The notes beneath the pieces were generated by a model that had not been told where the DNA came from, ran no database searches, and was given only the letters and a program-made list of their open reading frames with translations. DNA of 64,000 nucleotides from NCBI GenBank assembly GCA_900554515.1, contig USHN01000004.1, positions 1-64,000 of the forward strand. The letters are read 5' to 3'. The translations under genes and the position numbers were made by a program. How positions within the stretch are numbered: the stretch's first letter is position 1; every line of letters starts with the position of its first letter. This DNA is from an uncultured Acidaminococcus sp. Its GTDB lineage: Bacteria; Bacillota; Negativicutes; Acidaminococcales; Acidaminococcaceae. Shown here piece by piece: positions 8,585 through 16,884 of the stretch.

Positions 8585-9595
8585 CTACAGGAAGGATTCC
8601 CGTAAATGCAGCTCAGGCTGAATCTGTCTGTGAATAGGACCGGTGACTTTGCTGTACATCAGCTCACTGAGCAGGGAAAGACAATTGCTGGCTAAGCTGC
8701 GCAAGGGGATATCTAACGTGGATAGGGCCGGAATGGAACATCTTGCCGCAGAAAGAACGTTTTGCCCAATGGCTATGATGGATACATCTTCAGGGATCTT
8801 AATGCCTGCTTTGTGAAATATGTACAAAGAGCCAAGTGCCAGCCAATCTGTGTCCGCAAAAATAACGGAGGGACGATCCGAGAGCATTAAAAATTGCCGG
8901 GCAGCTTCCATCCCGCCTTCCACGGAATTTTGTTCTATAAACTGGGCTTCATTGGGAATTTGAACATCCAGGCCACGACAGCCATCAATGAACCCTAGCA
9001 GCCGCTGATTCACACCTAAAAACGGGTCCATGGTACGAAAAATTGCGGCGGACGTAAAGCCGCGGTCTTTTATCATCTGTGCCACAGAACGTCCTACCGC
9101 CGGATTGTCAAGCATGACTGTATTGTAATGGGGGGAGTAGCGGTTTAATAGTACGGTGGGTGCGGGAGGCTGGATGGTGTCTAAATACTGCATATCCATG
9201 GAAGAGGTATTGGAAATAATCACGCCATCATAGTAATTGGACTGGAGCAGTTCTTTTTCTTTGTAGAGTTCGTTGATCTTATAGGGCCTGATAACGATAT
9301 TCAAGTGGGACAGATATTCAGACTGGATGCATTCCTGTATGCCGGCCATGACTTCTCCTAATAACGAGGCACGAATATCAGATGCCCAATAGATTGCTAC
9401 CGTTTTTATCCCGTCCGTCATTTTGTGTAATAAGGTCTGGGTTTGACTGGGACGGTATTCTAAAGTTTCAATTGCCAGCCGGATCTTTTCTCCTGTAGCA
9501 GGAGAAATCCGGCCTTTTCCTTTGCCGTTGATATAAAGAGATACAGCGGCAGTGGATACGCCGGCCTTTTTAGCAATATCTCGTAAAGTAGCCAT
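8585..9595 (-). CDS. LacI-family transcriptional regulator of the adjacent carboxylate operon
   Basis: 336 residues with the start placed at 9595, where AAAGGA precedes ATG and the protein opens with the canonical LacI helix-turn-helix (ATLRDIAKKAGVSTAAVS). The rest is a periplasmic-binding-protein-like effector domain; the C-terminal part SVIFADTDWLALG and SIIAIGQ is typical of GalR/LacI members. It is transcribed divergently from the six-gene operon at 9836-16827. Nearly identical 14-bp palindromes lie at both promoters (9632-9645 and 9763-9776), so I infer it represses that operon and itself and is released by a substrate-derived ligand. Confidence 0.9.
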   Translation of the reverse strand: MATLRDIAKKAGVSTAAVSLYINGKGKGRISPATGEKIRLAIETLEYRPSQTQTLLHKMTDGIKTVAIYWASDIRASLLGEVMAGIQECIQSEYLSHLNIVIRPYKINELYKEKELLQSNYYDGVIISNTSSMDMQYLDTIQPPAPTVLLNRYSPHYNTVMLDNPAVGRSVAQMIKDRGFTSAAIFRTMDPFLGVNQRLLGFIDGCRGLDVQIPNEAQFIEQNSVEGGMEAARQFLMLSDRPSVIFADTDWLALGSLYIFHKAGIKIPEDVSIIAIGQNVLSAARCSIPALSTLDIPLRSLASNCLSLLSELMYSKVTGPIHRQIQPELHLRESFL

Positions 9596-9631
9596 AATAG
9601 TTCCTTTCTTATAAGTCCTTTGTAGCATAGA

Positions 9632-9678
9632 GTTAATTTATTAACCTAATTATAGAGCAACTTTTACGATAAAGTCAA
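9632..9678 (-). promoter_or_regulatory. Promoter and operator of the LacI-type regulator gene
   Basis: Read on the minus strand: TTGACT (9678-9673), an 18-base spacer and TATAAT (9654-9649). The palindrome GTTAATTTATTAAC (9632-9645) covers the expected transcription start, which fits autorepression. Confidence 0.75.
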
Positions 9679-9722
9679 TAGATTTACAGCGTAATAGACT
9701 GAATAACGTAATAAAATATACG

Positions 9723-9776
9723 TTGACAAGGTGGCTAAAAGATGATATAACAAAACCAATAAGTTAATAAATTAAT
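9723..9776 (+). promoter_or_regulatory. Promoter and operator of the six-gene carboxylate operon
   Basis: TTGACA (9723-9728), a 17-base spacer and TATAAC (9746-9751) with TGA in the extended position. Just downstream, GTTAATAAATTAAT (9763-9776) matches 13 of 14 bases of the reverse complement of the operator at 9632-9645. A repressor here would block the start of transcription. Confidence 0.8.
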
Positions 9777-9835
9777 TTAAAATAAAATATTTAACTTACG
9801 TGACATATCTTGTTATTACAGAAAGGAGTCCGGAT

Positions 9836-11209
9836 ATGTTCTTTTGGAAAAAGAAGGAGGCTGTACCGCATCCTGTAAAAATTTCCAGCGTGGAATGGCG
9901 GGACGGACAGCAGTCCCTTTTGGCTACCCGCATTCATACTAAGGATATGCTTCCTATCTTGGAAAAAATGGATCAAATGGGGTTTTACTGCATGGAAATG
10001 TGGGGCGGCGCTACATTTGACGTAATGATCCGCTATTTGGGGGATGATCCCTGGGAAAGGATCCGGGCTTTTAAGAAAATCTGTAAAAAAACACCGCTGC
10101 GGATGCTGCTGCGGGGCCAGAATATTATTGGCTATACCCAGTACCCGGATGATATTGTGGAAAAATTCGTGGAGTTGGCTGCACAAGCTGGAATTGACCA
10201 ATTTTTGGTATTTGACGGGTTAAACGATATCCGGAATACGGAAACTGCCATCAAGGCGGCTTTGAAAAACGGAAAGACAGCAGAAGGCAATATTTGCTAT
10301 ACCATTTCTCCTGTCCATACGGTAGAAAAGTATGTACAGATCGCCAAAGAGTTTCAGGCATTGGGCGTTTCTGCTATCCATGTAGAAGATATGGCAGGAA
10401 TGATGACGCCTAAACAGGTTTCTGATGCCATCCGTGCGATTCGGGAATCTGTGGATCTGCCCATTCATTTCCATGCCCATTGCATCGGCGGTATGGCGGA
10501 TATCTGTTATTGGGAAGCCATCCGAGCTGGTGCCTCTGTGGTAGATTGCGATGTGTCTTCCCTGGCACTGGGACCGTCCCATCCGCCGCTGGAAAGTATT
10601 GTAACCGCTTTGCGGGGGACAGGCTATGAGCCTGACCTGGATATGGATCTGGCAGCAGAAGTCAACGAATACATTGCCAGATTGGTGCAGCAATACCACG
10701 AGTTTTACAGCAAGCGAACGGGCGTGGATATCGGCGTGCTCCTGCACCAGATTCCTGGAGGGATGCTTTCTAATTTGGAAAGCCAATTGCACCAGATGAA
10801 TGCCTATGACAAAATGCCGGAGGTATTGCGGGAAGTGCACCGGGTTCATAAGGACTTTGGTTATCCTCCACTGGCAACGCCTTTTGCCCAAATGGTGGGC
10901 TCCCAGGCAACGTTTAATGTGCTGATGGGGCAAAGGTATAAGATCCTGTCCAAGGAATCCAAAGAGTATATCAAAGGAATGTATGGACGTCCTCCCGGAG
11001 AAATTGCAGAAGAACTAAAACACATGGTGCTGGGAGCTACCGGGACCATGAATACAAAACGTCCGGGAGCGCTGCTGCCTCCTGGCTGGGAAGCGGCACG
11101 ACAGGCAGCCGGAACGCTGGCAAAAACGGAAGAAGACGTTATGACATATGCCTTATTCCCGGAAGTGGGTAAGAAATTCCTGGAACAGAAATATGGAGGG
11201 AGAGCCTAA
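9836..11209 (+). CDS. HMGL-like protein with the oxaloacetate decarboxylase alpha / pyruvate carboxylase carboxyltransferase fold; altered active site
   Basis: 457 residues from ATG 9836 (AAAGGAG 9 bases upstream). It aligns along its whole length with the carboxyltransferase domain of OadA/PycB (RDGQQSLLATR, WGGATFDV, LLRGQN, QIPGGMLSNL) but has no biotin-carrier domain. Metal ligands D23, H213 and H215 are in place. The lysine that is carbamylated in this family (K184 in transcarboxylase 5S) is E184 here (HVEDMAG), and the catalytic threonine of GGTSHPP is P247 (LGPSHPP). The usual biotin chemistry is therefore doubtful. It may be a biotin-independent lyase or decarboxylase acting on a 2-oxo or 3-oxo acid made by the rest of the operon. 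Stop and next start overlap as TAATG. Confidence 0.75.
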   Translation: MFFWKKKEAVPHPVKISSVEWRDGQQSLLATRIHTKDMLPILEKMDQMGFYCMEMWGGATFDVMIRYLGDDPWERIRAFKKICKKTPLRMLLRGQNIIGYTQYPDDIVEKFVELAAQAGIDQFLVFDGLNDIRNTETAIKAALKNGKTAEGNICYTISPVHTVEKYVQIAKEFQALGVSAIHVEDMAGMMTPKQVSDAIRAIRESVDLPIHFHAHCIGGMADICYWEAIRAGASVVDCDVSSLALGPSHPPLESIVTALRGTGYEPDLDMDLAAEVNEYIARLVQQYHEFYSKRTGVDIGVLLHQIPGGMLSNLESQLHQMNAYDKMPEVLREVHRVHKDFGYPPLATPFAQMVGSQATFNVLMGQRYKILSKESKEYIKGMYGRPPGEIAEELKHMVLGATGTMNTKRPGALLPPGWEAARQAAGTLAKTEEDVMTYALFPEVGKKFLEQKYGGRA

Positions 11210-11601
11210 TGAAACAGGAGAATCCAAAAAAGATTCAAGAGGCCAGGGCTATTTTGGAAGAACTGAAACAACAACGAGGCGGTTCAGTTTTATCCATCCA
11301 TAGAAAAATGGCCAATGACCCTAAACTTTTGCAGGCATTTAGCCAGCAATTCCGTATCTGCAAGCAGGAGGTAACCCATATCCCGCCCCAGTATATGGAG
11401 CTGATGCTGATGCTGATGGGTGCCGCTGCCCATAATCCGGTAACGATCCGGACCCACGGGCAGCTGGCTGTGGAAAAAGGGGCTACACTGGAAGAAGTAG
11501 GGGAAGTCCTGCGGCTGCTTTTCTTCTACTTTGGAGCTTCTGCCGTAATACCGGCGGTTGACCTTTTTGAGGAGATCCTTGATGCTAAGGAAGGGGAATG
11601 A
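11209..11601 (+). CDS. AhpD/carboxymuconolactone-decarboxylase-fold protein without redox cysteines
   Basis: 130 residues, all-helical, with the family pattern MGAAAHNPVTIRTHGQLA and EKGATLEEVGEVLRL. In AhpD-like members the first of these carries a CxxC pair; here there is no cysteine, so peroxidase activity is unlikely, while the following histidine is kept. Translationally coupled to the HMGL-like gene (TAATG) and immediately followed by the aconitase-like fusion, so it should serve the same pathway, as a small decarboxylase or lyase or as a structural partner. Function unknown. Confidence 0.7.
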   Translation: MKQENPKKIQEARAILEELKQQRGGSVLSIHRKMANDPKLLQAFSQQFRICKQEVTHIPPQYMELMLMLMGAAAHNPVTIRTHGQLAVEKGATLEEVGEVLRLLFFYFGASAVIPAVDLFEEILDAKEGE

Positions 11602-11602
11602 C

Positions 11603-13300
11603 ATGAAATACGTGTGGGAAAAAGAAAGCGGTGCGCTTCCTGTCAACCGTTACGTTTTGGAAGACAATGCGGAAGAAACCATTTACCAGGGAATAGATAA
11701 TTTCCCTTCTGGAAAAACTGATATTGTATTTGACCGGATTGTGCCTCCCAATTCTGCAGAAGCATCTGCACGGCAGAAAGCATTGATGGCATTTTCTACA
11801 GCGAACCAGATTCCTCTTTTTATGGCAAGAGCCAATGCGGCTTGGCTTTTGTCAGAAACAGAACAGACCCTTCATGCGGATTTTGAAAATGCTCCCGGCC
11901 GCACACTGCTCCAAAAAGGGGATGTAGTGCTAGGTCTTACAGATGAGGTGGTGGGCGCCGGCGCTGTGGGCGCACTGGGCCTTGCAGTGACTGCGGAGGA
12001 AATGCGGCAGGCTCTTATTACAGGAACGTATGCACTGGGGCAGAAAAAAACGCTGGTTGTCCAGGTGTTGGCAGCAAACAGGGAGAAGCAGCCCTATGCA
12101 GCTGCCCGGATCAAAGACTGTGTTCTTGACTTTTTACAGCAACTGTCCGAAAAAAAGATTTCCCTGGAGCAGACCATCGTAGTATTGGGCGGAGACATTG
12201 AGAACTTAGGGCAGGAAGAGCGGATACAAATCCTTTTGCAGCTGAAAAAAAGCGGAGTCTGTGCAGCAATATTTGATGCAGAGGCTGATCTTTCCCATGC
12301 GCTTCCGCTATCCCTTTCTGCGTGTGGACAGTATTGCGCAGAAAATGGCTATGCTACGATTCAAGATCTGAAACAGCTGCCAAAGACAGAAATCAAGACG
12401 GTATTTTTAGGTGGTTCCTGTGGCGGGGGTATAACGCAACTGCGTTTGGCGGCGGCTCTCTTGCGGGGACGGAAGGTAGCCTATGGGAGACGGCTCAGCG
12501 TATCGCCGGCTACTGCGGCCATCTATGTCCAGGCTGCCAATGAAGGCCTCATTACAACCATTATGGAAGCAGGAGGACTGGTACTAAACCAGTGTGCCCG
12601 GCCGGAAATTCAGGCCCGCGTCGGAAAAAATGAAATTATGGTATCCAATGACCTGGATAACGAAAACGGCTATGCCGGAGACAGTTCGTCCCGCACTATT
12701 GTCACTGGTACAGAAAGAGCTGTCATGGCAGCTATGGATGGCTTTTTGGGCGAAAAAGAAGAAGCAGCAGAGGAAAAAACGGCGGCTACAGAAAATATGA
12801 TCTTTGAAGGGCGCACCTGGAAATTCGGAGACGATATTGATACGGATATCATTATTCCTACCCAGCATCTGACCTACCCGACCATGGACGAGATCAAAAA
12901 GCACGCCTTTGAACCTTTGCGCCCGGAACTGGCAGCTAAGCTGCAGGAGGGGGATATTATCGTAGCCGGAAACAATTTTGGCTGTGGGTCTTCCCGGGAA
13001 CAGGCGGCAGAAGTGATTTTGGCTAACGGAGTGCACTGCATTGTGGCTAAGTCTTTTGCCCGTATTTTCTTCCGCAATGCCATCAACAATGGAATTTTGC
13101 TGGTAGAATGCAACGGGCTGTCTGACGCCATCCAGGAAGGGGATAAAATCCGGGTGGACTTGAAAAAACGGGAAATTACGGCCAATGGAAAAACTTTCCC
13201 CATCAATGCCATACCGGAAAATCTTTACCGGATCATTGCGGGCGGCGGCTTGGTTAAGTATGTGGAACAACGCATGAGACAGCAGGGAGGGAACCTATAA
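11603..13300 (+). CDS. Degenerate aconitase-type large subunit fused to a LeuD-type small subunit
   Basis: 565 residues; start 11603 has AAGGGG 6 bases upstream. Residues 400-565 are a normal small (swivel) subunit with DDIDTDIIIPTQHL and NFGCGSSREQ (458-467). Residues 1 to about 380 follow the large-subunit fold: VVLGLTDEVVGAGAVGALG matches FVTDSHTTTYGAVG of the neighbouring large subunit, and VFLGGSCGGG matches VFIGSCTNG. The DSH motif has become DEV, and of the three [4Fe-4S] cysteines only C273 and possibly C331 (LNQCARPE instead of YCSFC) remain. The first part is probably a non-catalytic pseudo-subunit or holds a different site. It overlaps the true large subunit by one base (TAATG). 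Confidence 0.8.
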   Translation: MKYVWEKESGALPVNRYVLEDNAEETIYQGIDNFPSGKTDIVFDRIVPPNSAEASARQKALMAFSTANQIPLFMARANAAWLLSETEQTLHADFENAPGRTLLQKGDVVLGLTDEVVGAGAVGALGLAVTAEEMRQALITGTYALGQKKTLVVQVLAANREKQPYAAARIKDCVLDFLQQLSEKKISLEQTIVVLGGDIENLGQEERIQILLQLKKSGVCAAIFDAEADLSHALPLSLSACGQYCAENGYATIQDLKQLPKTEIKTVFLGGSCGGGITQLRLAAALLRGRKVAYGRRLSVSPATAAIYVQAANEGLITTIMEAGGLVLNQCARPEIQARVGKNEIMVSNDLDNENGYAGDSSSRTIVTGTERAVMAAMDGFLGEKEEAAEEKTAATENMIFEGRTWKFGDDIDTDIIIPTQHLTYPTMDEIKKHAFEPLRPELAAKLQEGDIIVAGNNFGCGSSREQAAEVILANGVHCIVAKSFARIFFRNAINNGILLVECNGLSDAIQEGDKIRVDLKKREITANGKTFPINAIPENLYRIIAGGGLVKYVEQRMRQQGGNL

Positions 13301-14550
13301 TGGGACACACACTGGCTGAAAAAATTTTAATGCATCATACCGGAGAAAAAACGCTTTCCCCGGGAGATCTTGTGGTCGTAGAGCCGGATTTTGTGGTGGT
13401 CCATGATATCTATACGGCTTTCCTGCTGGATAAACTTCATAAAATGGGTGTTAAGAAAGTTTGGAATCAGGATAAAATCGGGATCATGCATGATCATCTG
13501 TCTCCCGCTTGTTTGTTGAATGATCCCCAGAACCTGGAGGCAGGATATGAATTGGTGCGGGAATATGGTATTAAACATTTTCATGCTACAGGCGGAATTG
13601 TGCACCAACTGATTCCCCAGATGGGGTATGCGAAACCGGGCGATATTGTATTTGTCACCGATTCCCATACTACGACATACGGCGCAGTGGGATGTTTTTC
13701 TACGGGCATCGGCTATACGGAAATGGCAGCCATTTGGGGAACGGGTACACTGTGGCTGCGTGTCCCTTCCACCATCCGCGTCCAGGTAGATGGTAAGCTG
13801 CCGCCTCATGTGTACTCTAAGGATATTATCCTGCGGGTGCTGGGAGATTTAAAAGCGGCAGGAGCTACGTATAAGTCTCTGGAATTTGGCGGTTCTGCCA
13901 TTGACAGCCTGAGCGTGGATGAGCGACTGACCATGTCCAATATGGCTGTGGAGTGTGGGGCCAAAGTAGGGCTTTTTGCCGCAGATGAAAAGACAGCGGC
14001 GTACAGTGGCGTGTCCTATGAAACGGTAGCATGGGTTAAACCGGATCCAGATGCGGTTTATGAAAAAGTACTGCATTACCGGGCTGAAGACCTGGAGCCG
14101 GTGCTATCCTGCCCGCCTTATGTGGATAATGTGCATCCGCTTACGGAAGTGAAAGGCACAAAAATTCATCAGGTCTTTATCGGCTCCTGTACCAACGGAC
14201 GGCTGGAAGACCTTGCCCGGGCTGCCCATGTACTGCAGGGCAAAAAAATTGCTCCCAATGTAAAACTGGTTGTGACGCCGGCCTCTAATGCCATCATGGA
14301 AGAAGCAATCCAAAAAGGGTATATCCAGAGCTTTGTGGAAGCTGGCGGCATGGTCACACCGCCCTATTGTTCCTTCTGCGAGGGGAGAACCATAGGGCTC
14401 TTGTCCGACGATGAAGTGGTGCTGGGAACCAACAACCGAAATTTCCTGGGCCGTTTTGGTTCCCCCAAAGCAAAAGCCTATTTGTGTTCCCCGGAAGTTG
14501 CGGCAGTATCTGCGCTCAAGGGCGCGATTTCTGATCCACGGGAACTGTAA
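13300..14550 (+). CDS. Aconitase-superfamily hydro-lyase large subunit (LeuC/HacA/DmdA type)
   Basis: 416 residues, the length of LeuC2/HacA-type large subunits. The [4Fe-4S] ligands C297 (GSCTNG), C357 and C360 (YCSFC) and the catalytic DSH motif (121-123) are intact. It should pair with the small-subunit domain of the preceding fusion to isomerise or hydrate a 2- or 3-hydroxy di- or tricarboxylate. Nothing nearby belongs to leucine synthesis; the CitS-type transporter and the dehydrogenase downstream suggest catabolism of an imported acid. Isopropylmalate, citrate/aconitate, citramalate/citraconate or dimethylmalate are all within the family's range. Confidence 0.88.
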   Translation: MGHTLAEKILMHHTGEKTLSPGDLVVVEPDFVVVHDIYTAFLLDKLHKMGVKKVWNQDKIGIMHDHLSPACLLNDPQNLEAGYELVREYGIKHFHATGGIVHQLIPQMGYAKPGDIVFVTDSHTTTYGAVGCFSTGIGYTEMAAIWGTGTLWLRVPSTIRVQVDGKLPPHVYSKDIILRVLGDLKAAGATYKSLEFGGSAIDSLSVDERLTMSNMAVECGAKVGLFAADEKTAAYSGVSYETVAWVKPDPDAVYEKVLHYRAEDLEPVLSCPPYVDNVHPLTEVKGTKIHQVFIGSCTNGRLEDLARAAHVLQGKKIAPNVKLVVTPASNAIMEEAIQKGYIQSFVEAGGMVTPPYCSFCEGRTIGLLSDDEVVLGTNNRNFLGRFGSPKAKAYLCSPEVAAVSALKGAISDPREL

Positions 14551-14580
14551 GCAAAGCGAGCGGAAGAAAGAGGGAGCATC

Positions 14581-15858
14581 ATGAAAGATAAACAGATTAT
14601 GGGAATTTCACTTCCCATTTTTGCCGTACTTTCCATTATTATCATTGGGTCCACCTATGTGGGATTGCAGAATACCGGGATTGTCGGCTGCATGGCGTAT
14701 ATGATTGTACTGGGGACGATTTTAAGCATAGTGGGGGATCATATTCCCATTGTGAAGGATTATTTAGGAGGTGGATCCGTAGTCTGCATTTTCGGAACGG
14801 CGGCACTGGTTACTTTTGGTGTAATTCCAGCCCCTTTCGTGAAAAGCATGAAAGTGTTTTTTACGGGCAGTTCTGACTTTATCAATTTTGCACTGTGCGC
14901 TTTGATTTGCGGGTCCATCATGGGCATGGATCGGAATATGCTGAAAAAAGCCGCTGTCCGGTATCTTCCTGTTTTGATTACCGCCCAGGTCTGCGGCGCT
15001 GTGGCAGTTGCCGTGGTTGGTACGCTGGTGGGATATGGAATGCGGGAAGCTGTGCTTTTTATCGGGATTCCCGTCATGGGTGGCGGCCTGGGAGCAGGAG
15101 CCATTCCGCTGTCCCAAATGTTTGAAGCAGCGACCGGTGTGCCGGCTGCGACCATCTTGTCCCGTATGACGCCGGCAGTTTCTTTAGGCAATGCCATTGC
15201 TATTGTGCTGGCAGGGTTATTGGGAGATTATGCTAACCATCATCCTGCGCTTACTGGTCAGGGTAAATTGATGCCTGTGGGACAGGATGCACTGGTAGGG
15301 CAGGAGCGCCCCAAAGCCTCCCTGGATTATGGTGCCGTAGGCCGAGGACTTTTGGTCGCTGTCTGCTATTATGTAGTGGCGGGCGCTGTACATCTGGCTG
15401 TTCCACGTTTCCACCGCTATGCTTATATGGTGGTCCTGCTGATTATCACCAAAGTAGCCGGGCTGATTCCGGAACAGTGTGCCCAGGATTGCTATTATTT
15501 CTACAACTGTACGATCAAAAATACATCCAAGCTGCTCCTGGTAGGAATCGGCGTGGCATTGATTGACCTGAAAGCCGTGGTGGCAGCCATTACGCCGCTG
15601 TATATTCTTCTTACCGGTGTGGTCGTGGTAGCTTCTTTGTGCGGGGCCATGTTTGCCGGCAAGTTGGTAGGGTTCTATCCGGTAGAATCCGGTATTTCTG
15701 CCGGACTGTGTGCCGTGAATATGGGCGGCTCTGGTGATATTGCTACTTTGGGCGCAGCCAACCGGATGGAACTATTGCCTTTTGCCCAGATTTCCTCCCG
15801 GATTGGGGGATCCATTATTTTGATTGAAGCAGGTATTCTGGTTCAGATTCTGCAATAA
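14581..15858 (+). CDS. 2-hydroxycarboxylate transporter (CitS/2HCT family)
   Basis: 425 residues, about 11 membrane spans. The two re-entrant-loop signatures of the family are present: GGGLGAGAIPLS (167-178) and NMGGSGDIATL (380-390), followed by AANRMELLPFAQISSRIGG, where R407 corresponds to the substrate-binding arginine of CitS. Members import citrate, malate or related 2-hydroxy acids with Na+ or protons, or exchange them for a product. Fifth gene of the operon; it defines the likely substrate class for the whole cluster. Confidence 0.92.
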   Translation: MKDKQIMGISLPIFAVLSIIIIGSTYVGLQNTGIVGCMAYMIVLGTILSIVGDHIPIVKDYLGGGSVVCIFGTAALVTFGVIPAPFVKSMKVFFTGSSDFINFALCALICGSIMGMDRNMLKKAAVRYLPVLITAQVCGAVAVAVVGTLVGYGMREAVLFIGIPVMGGGLGAGAIPLSQMFEAATGVPAATILSRMTPAVSLGNAIAIVLAGLLGDYANHHPALTGQGKLMPVGQDALVGQERPKASLDYGAVGRGLLVAVCYYVVAGAVHLAVPRFHRYAYMVVLLIITKVAGLIPEQCAQDCYYFYNCTIKNTSKLLLVGIGVALIDLKAVVAAITPLYILLTGVVVVASLCGAMFAGKLVGFYPVESGISAGLCAVNMGGSGDIATLGAANRMELLPFAQISSRIGGSIILIEAGILVQILQ

Positions 15859-15876
15859 AAGAAAGGACGGGTCAGC

Positions 15877-16827
15877 ATGAGTTTCAAAAATTCCAAAGTT
15901 GTAATTATAGGAGCTGGGAATGTGGGGGCCACAACCGCATATACGATTTTGAACCAGGGGCTTTGCGAAGAACTGGTACTGCTTGATATGAACCAGCAAA
16001 AGGCAGAAGGGGAAGTCATGGATATGCAGCATTCTGTCTATTTCATGAACCGGAATATCAAAATTCGTACGGGAGATTATACCGAATGTCATGATGCGGA
16101 CATCGTGGTGATTACTGCGGCTGCCCCCATGGACCGGAATGCAACCAATCGGTTAGATATGCTGGCGCCCAGCAAGAAAGTCATGAAAAGCATTGTGGGT
16201 TCCATTATGGAAAACGGCTTTAATGGGATTTTGCTTGTAATCTCCAACCCCGTGGATATTATGACATATTATGCCTGGAAACTATCCGGCTTGCCCCGTA
16301 ATCAGGTGATTGGGTCTGGCACCACGCTGGATATGGCCCGCTTAAGCTGCGAATTGTCCAACCTGTTTGATATGGATGCCAAAAGTGTATCCTGCTATAT
16401 TATCGGGGAACACGGTGATTCTGAAGTGGTATCCTGGGATTCCGCTACCATCGGCGGAAAACGCCTGCTGGATGTGATGAAAGACAATAAGGGGCGGACA
16501 AAAGAAAAGACACTGGAACAGTTGCGGGAAGATACCATGCGTCAAGGGTGGGAAATCTTCCATCGCAAAGGAAATACCTGTTATGGCATTGCCGCTTCTG
16601 TCACGTCCATCGTAAAATCTATCTTGTTTGATGAAAACCGGATTTTGCCTGTTTGTGTCTATCTGGATGGGGAATATGGACTGCAGGATGTTTATCTCAG
16701 TGTCCCGGCTATTTTGAATCGCAATGGCTGCAAGGAAATTGTGGAAATCAATCTGACAAAAGATGAACAAGCAGCGCTACAGCACTCTTCCCAAGTGGTA
16801 CAATCCTATTATGAGGCGTTACGCTAA
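15877..16827 (+). CDS. L-2-hydroxyacid dehydrogenase of the LDH/MDH superfamily
   Basis: 316 residues. NAD-binding GAGNVG (12-17), substrate carboxylate arginine R155 (TLDMAR), and the catalytic aspartate/histidine pair with H179 in IGEHGDSE are conserved. The specificity loop (AAPMDRNATNRLD, 82-94) matches neither lactate dehydrogenase (Q at position 102) nor malate dehydrogenase (R), and is one residue longer than the usual form. NGFNGILLVISNPVD recalls L-2-hydroxyisocaproate dehydrogenases. It probably oxidises a 2-hydroxy acid supplied by the transporter or hydro-lyase to the 2-oxo acid. Last gene before a strong terminator. Confidence 0.88.
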   Translation: MSFKNSKVVIIGAGNVGATTAYTILNQGLCEELVLLDMNQQKAEGEVMDMQHSVYFMNRNIKIRTGDYTECHDADIVVITAAAPMDRNATNRLDMLAPSKKVMKSIVGSIMENGFNGILLVISNPVDIMTYYAWKLSGLPRNQVIGSGTTLDMARLSCELSNLFDMDAKSVSCYIIGEHGDSEVVSWDSATIGGKRLLDVMKDNKGRTKEKTLEQLREDTMRQGWEIFHRKGNTCYGIAASVTSIVKSILFDENRILPVCVYLDGEYGLQDVYLSVPAILNRNGCKEIVEINLTKDEQAALQHSSQVVQSYYEALR

Positions 16828-16838
16828 AGAGGCATCAA

Positions 16839-16874
16839 AAAACTCCCCTGTGAGGAAGCAGGGGAGTTTTTTCT
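16839..16874. terminator. Bidirectional terminator between the operon and the symporter gene
   Basis: A perfect 12-bp stem AAAACTCCCCTG/CAGGGGAGTTTT with an 8-base loop, T-rich on both strands. Confidence 0.9.
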
Positions 16875-16884
16875 TGGGAAAATT

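Noticed and set aside
9836..11209. Calling this gene oadA (oxaloacetate decarboxylase alpha) outright
   Set aside because: It lacks the biotin domain, the carbamylated lysine and the catalytic threonine, so the standard reaction is not supported.
13300..14550. Assignment of the aconitase-type genes to leucine biosynthesis (leuCD)
   Set aside because: No leuA or leuB is near; the operon has a 2-hydroxycarboxylate transporter and a LacI-type regulator, which fits catabolism.
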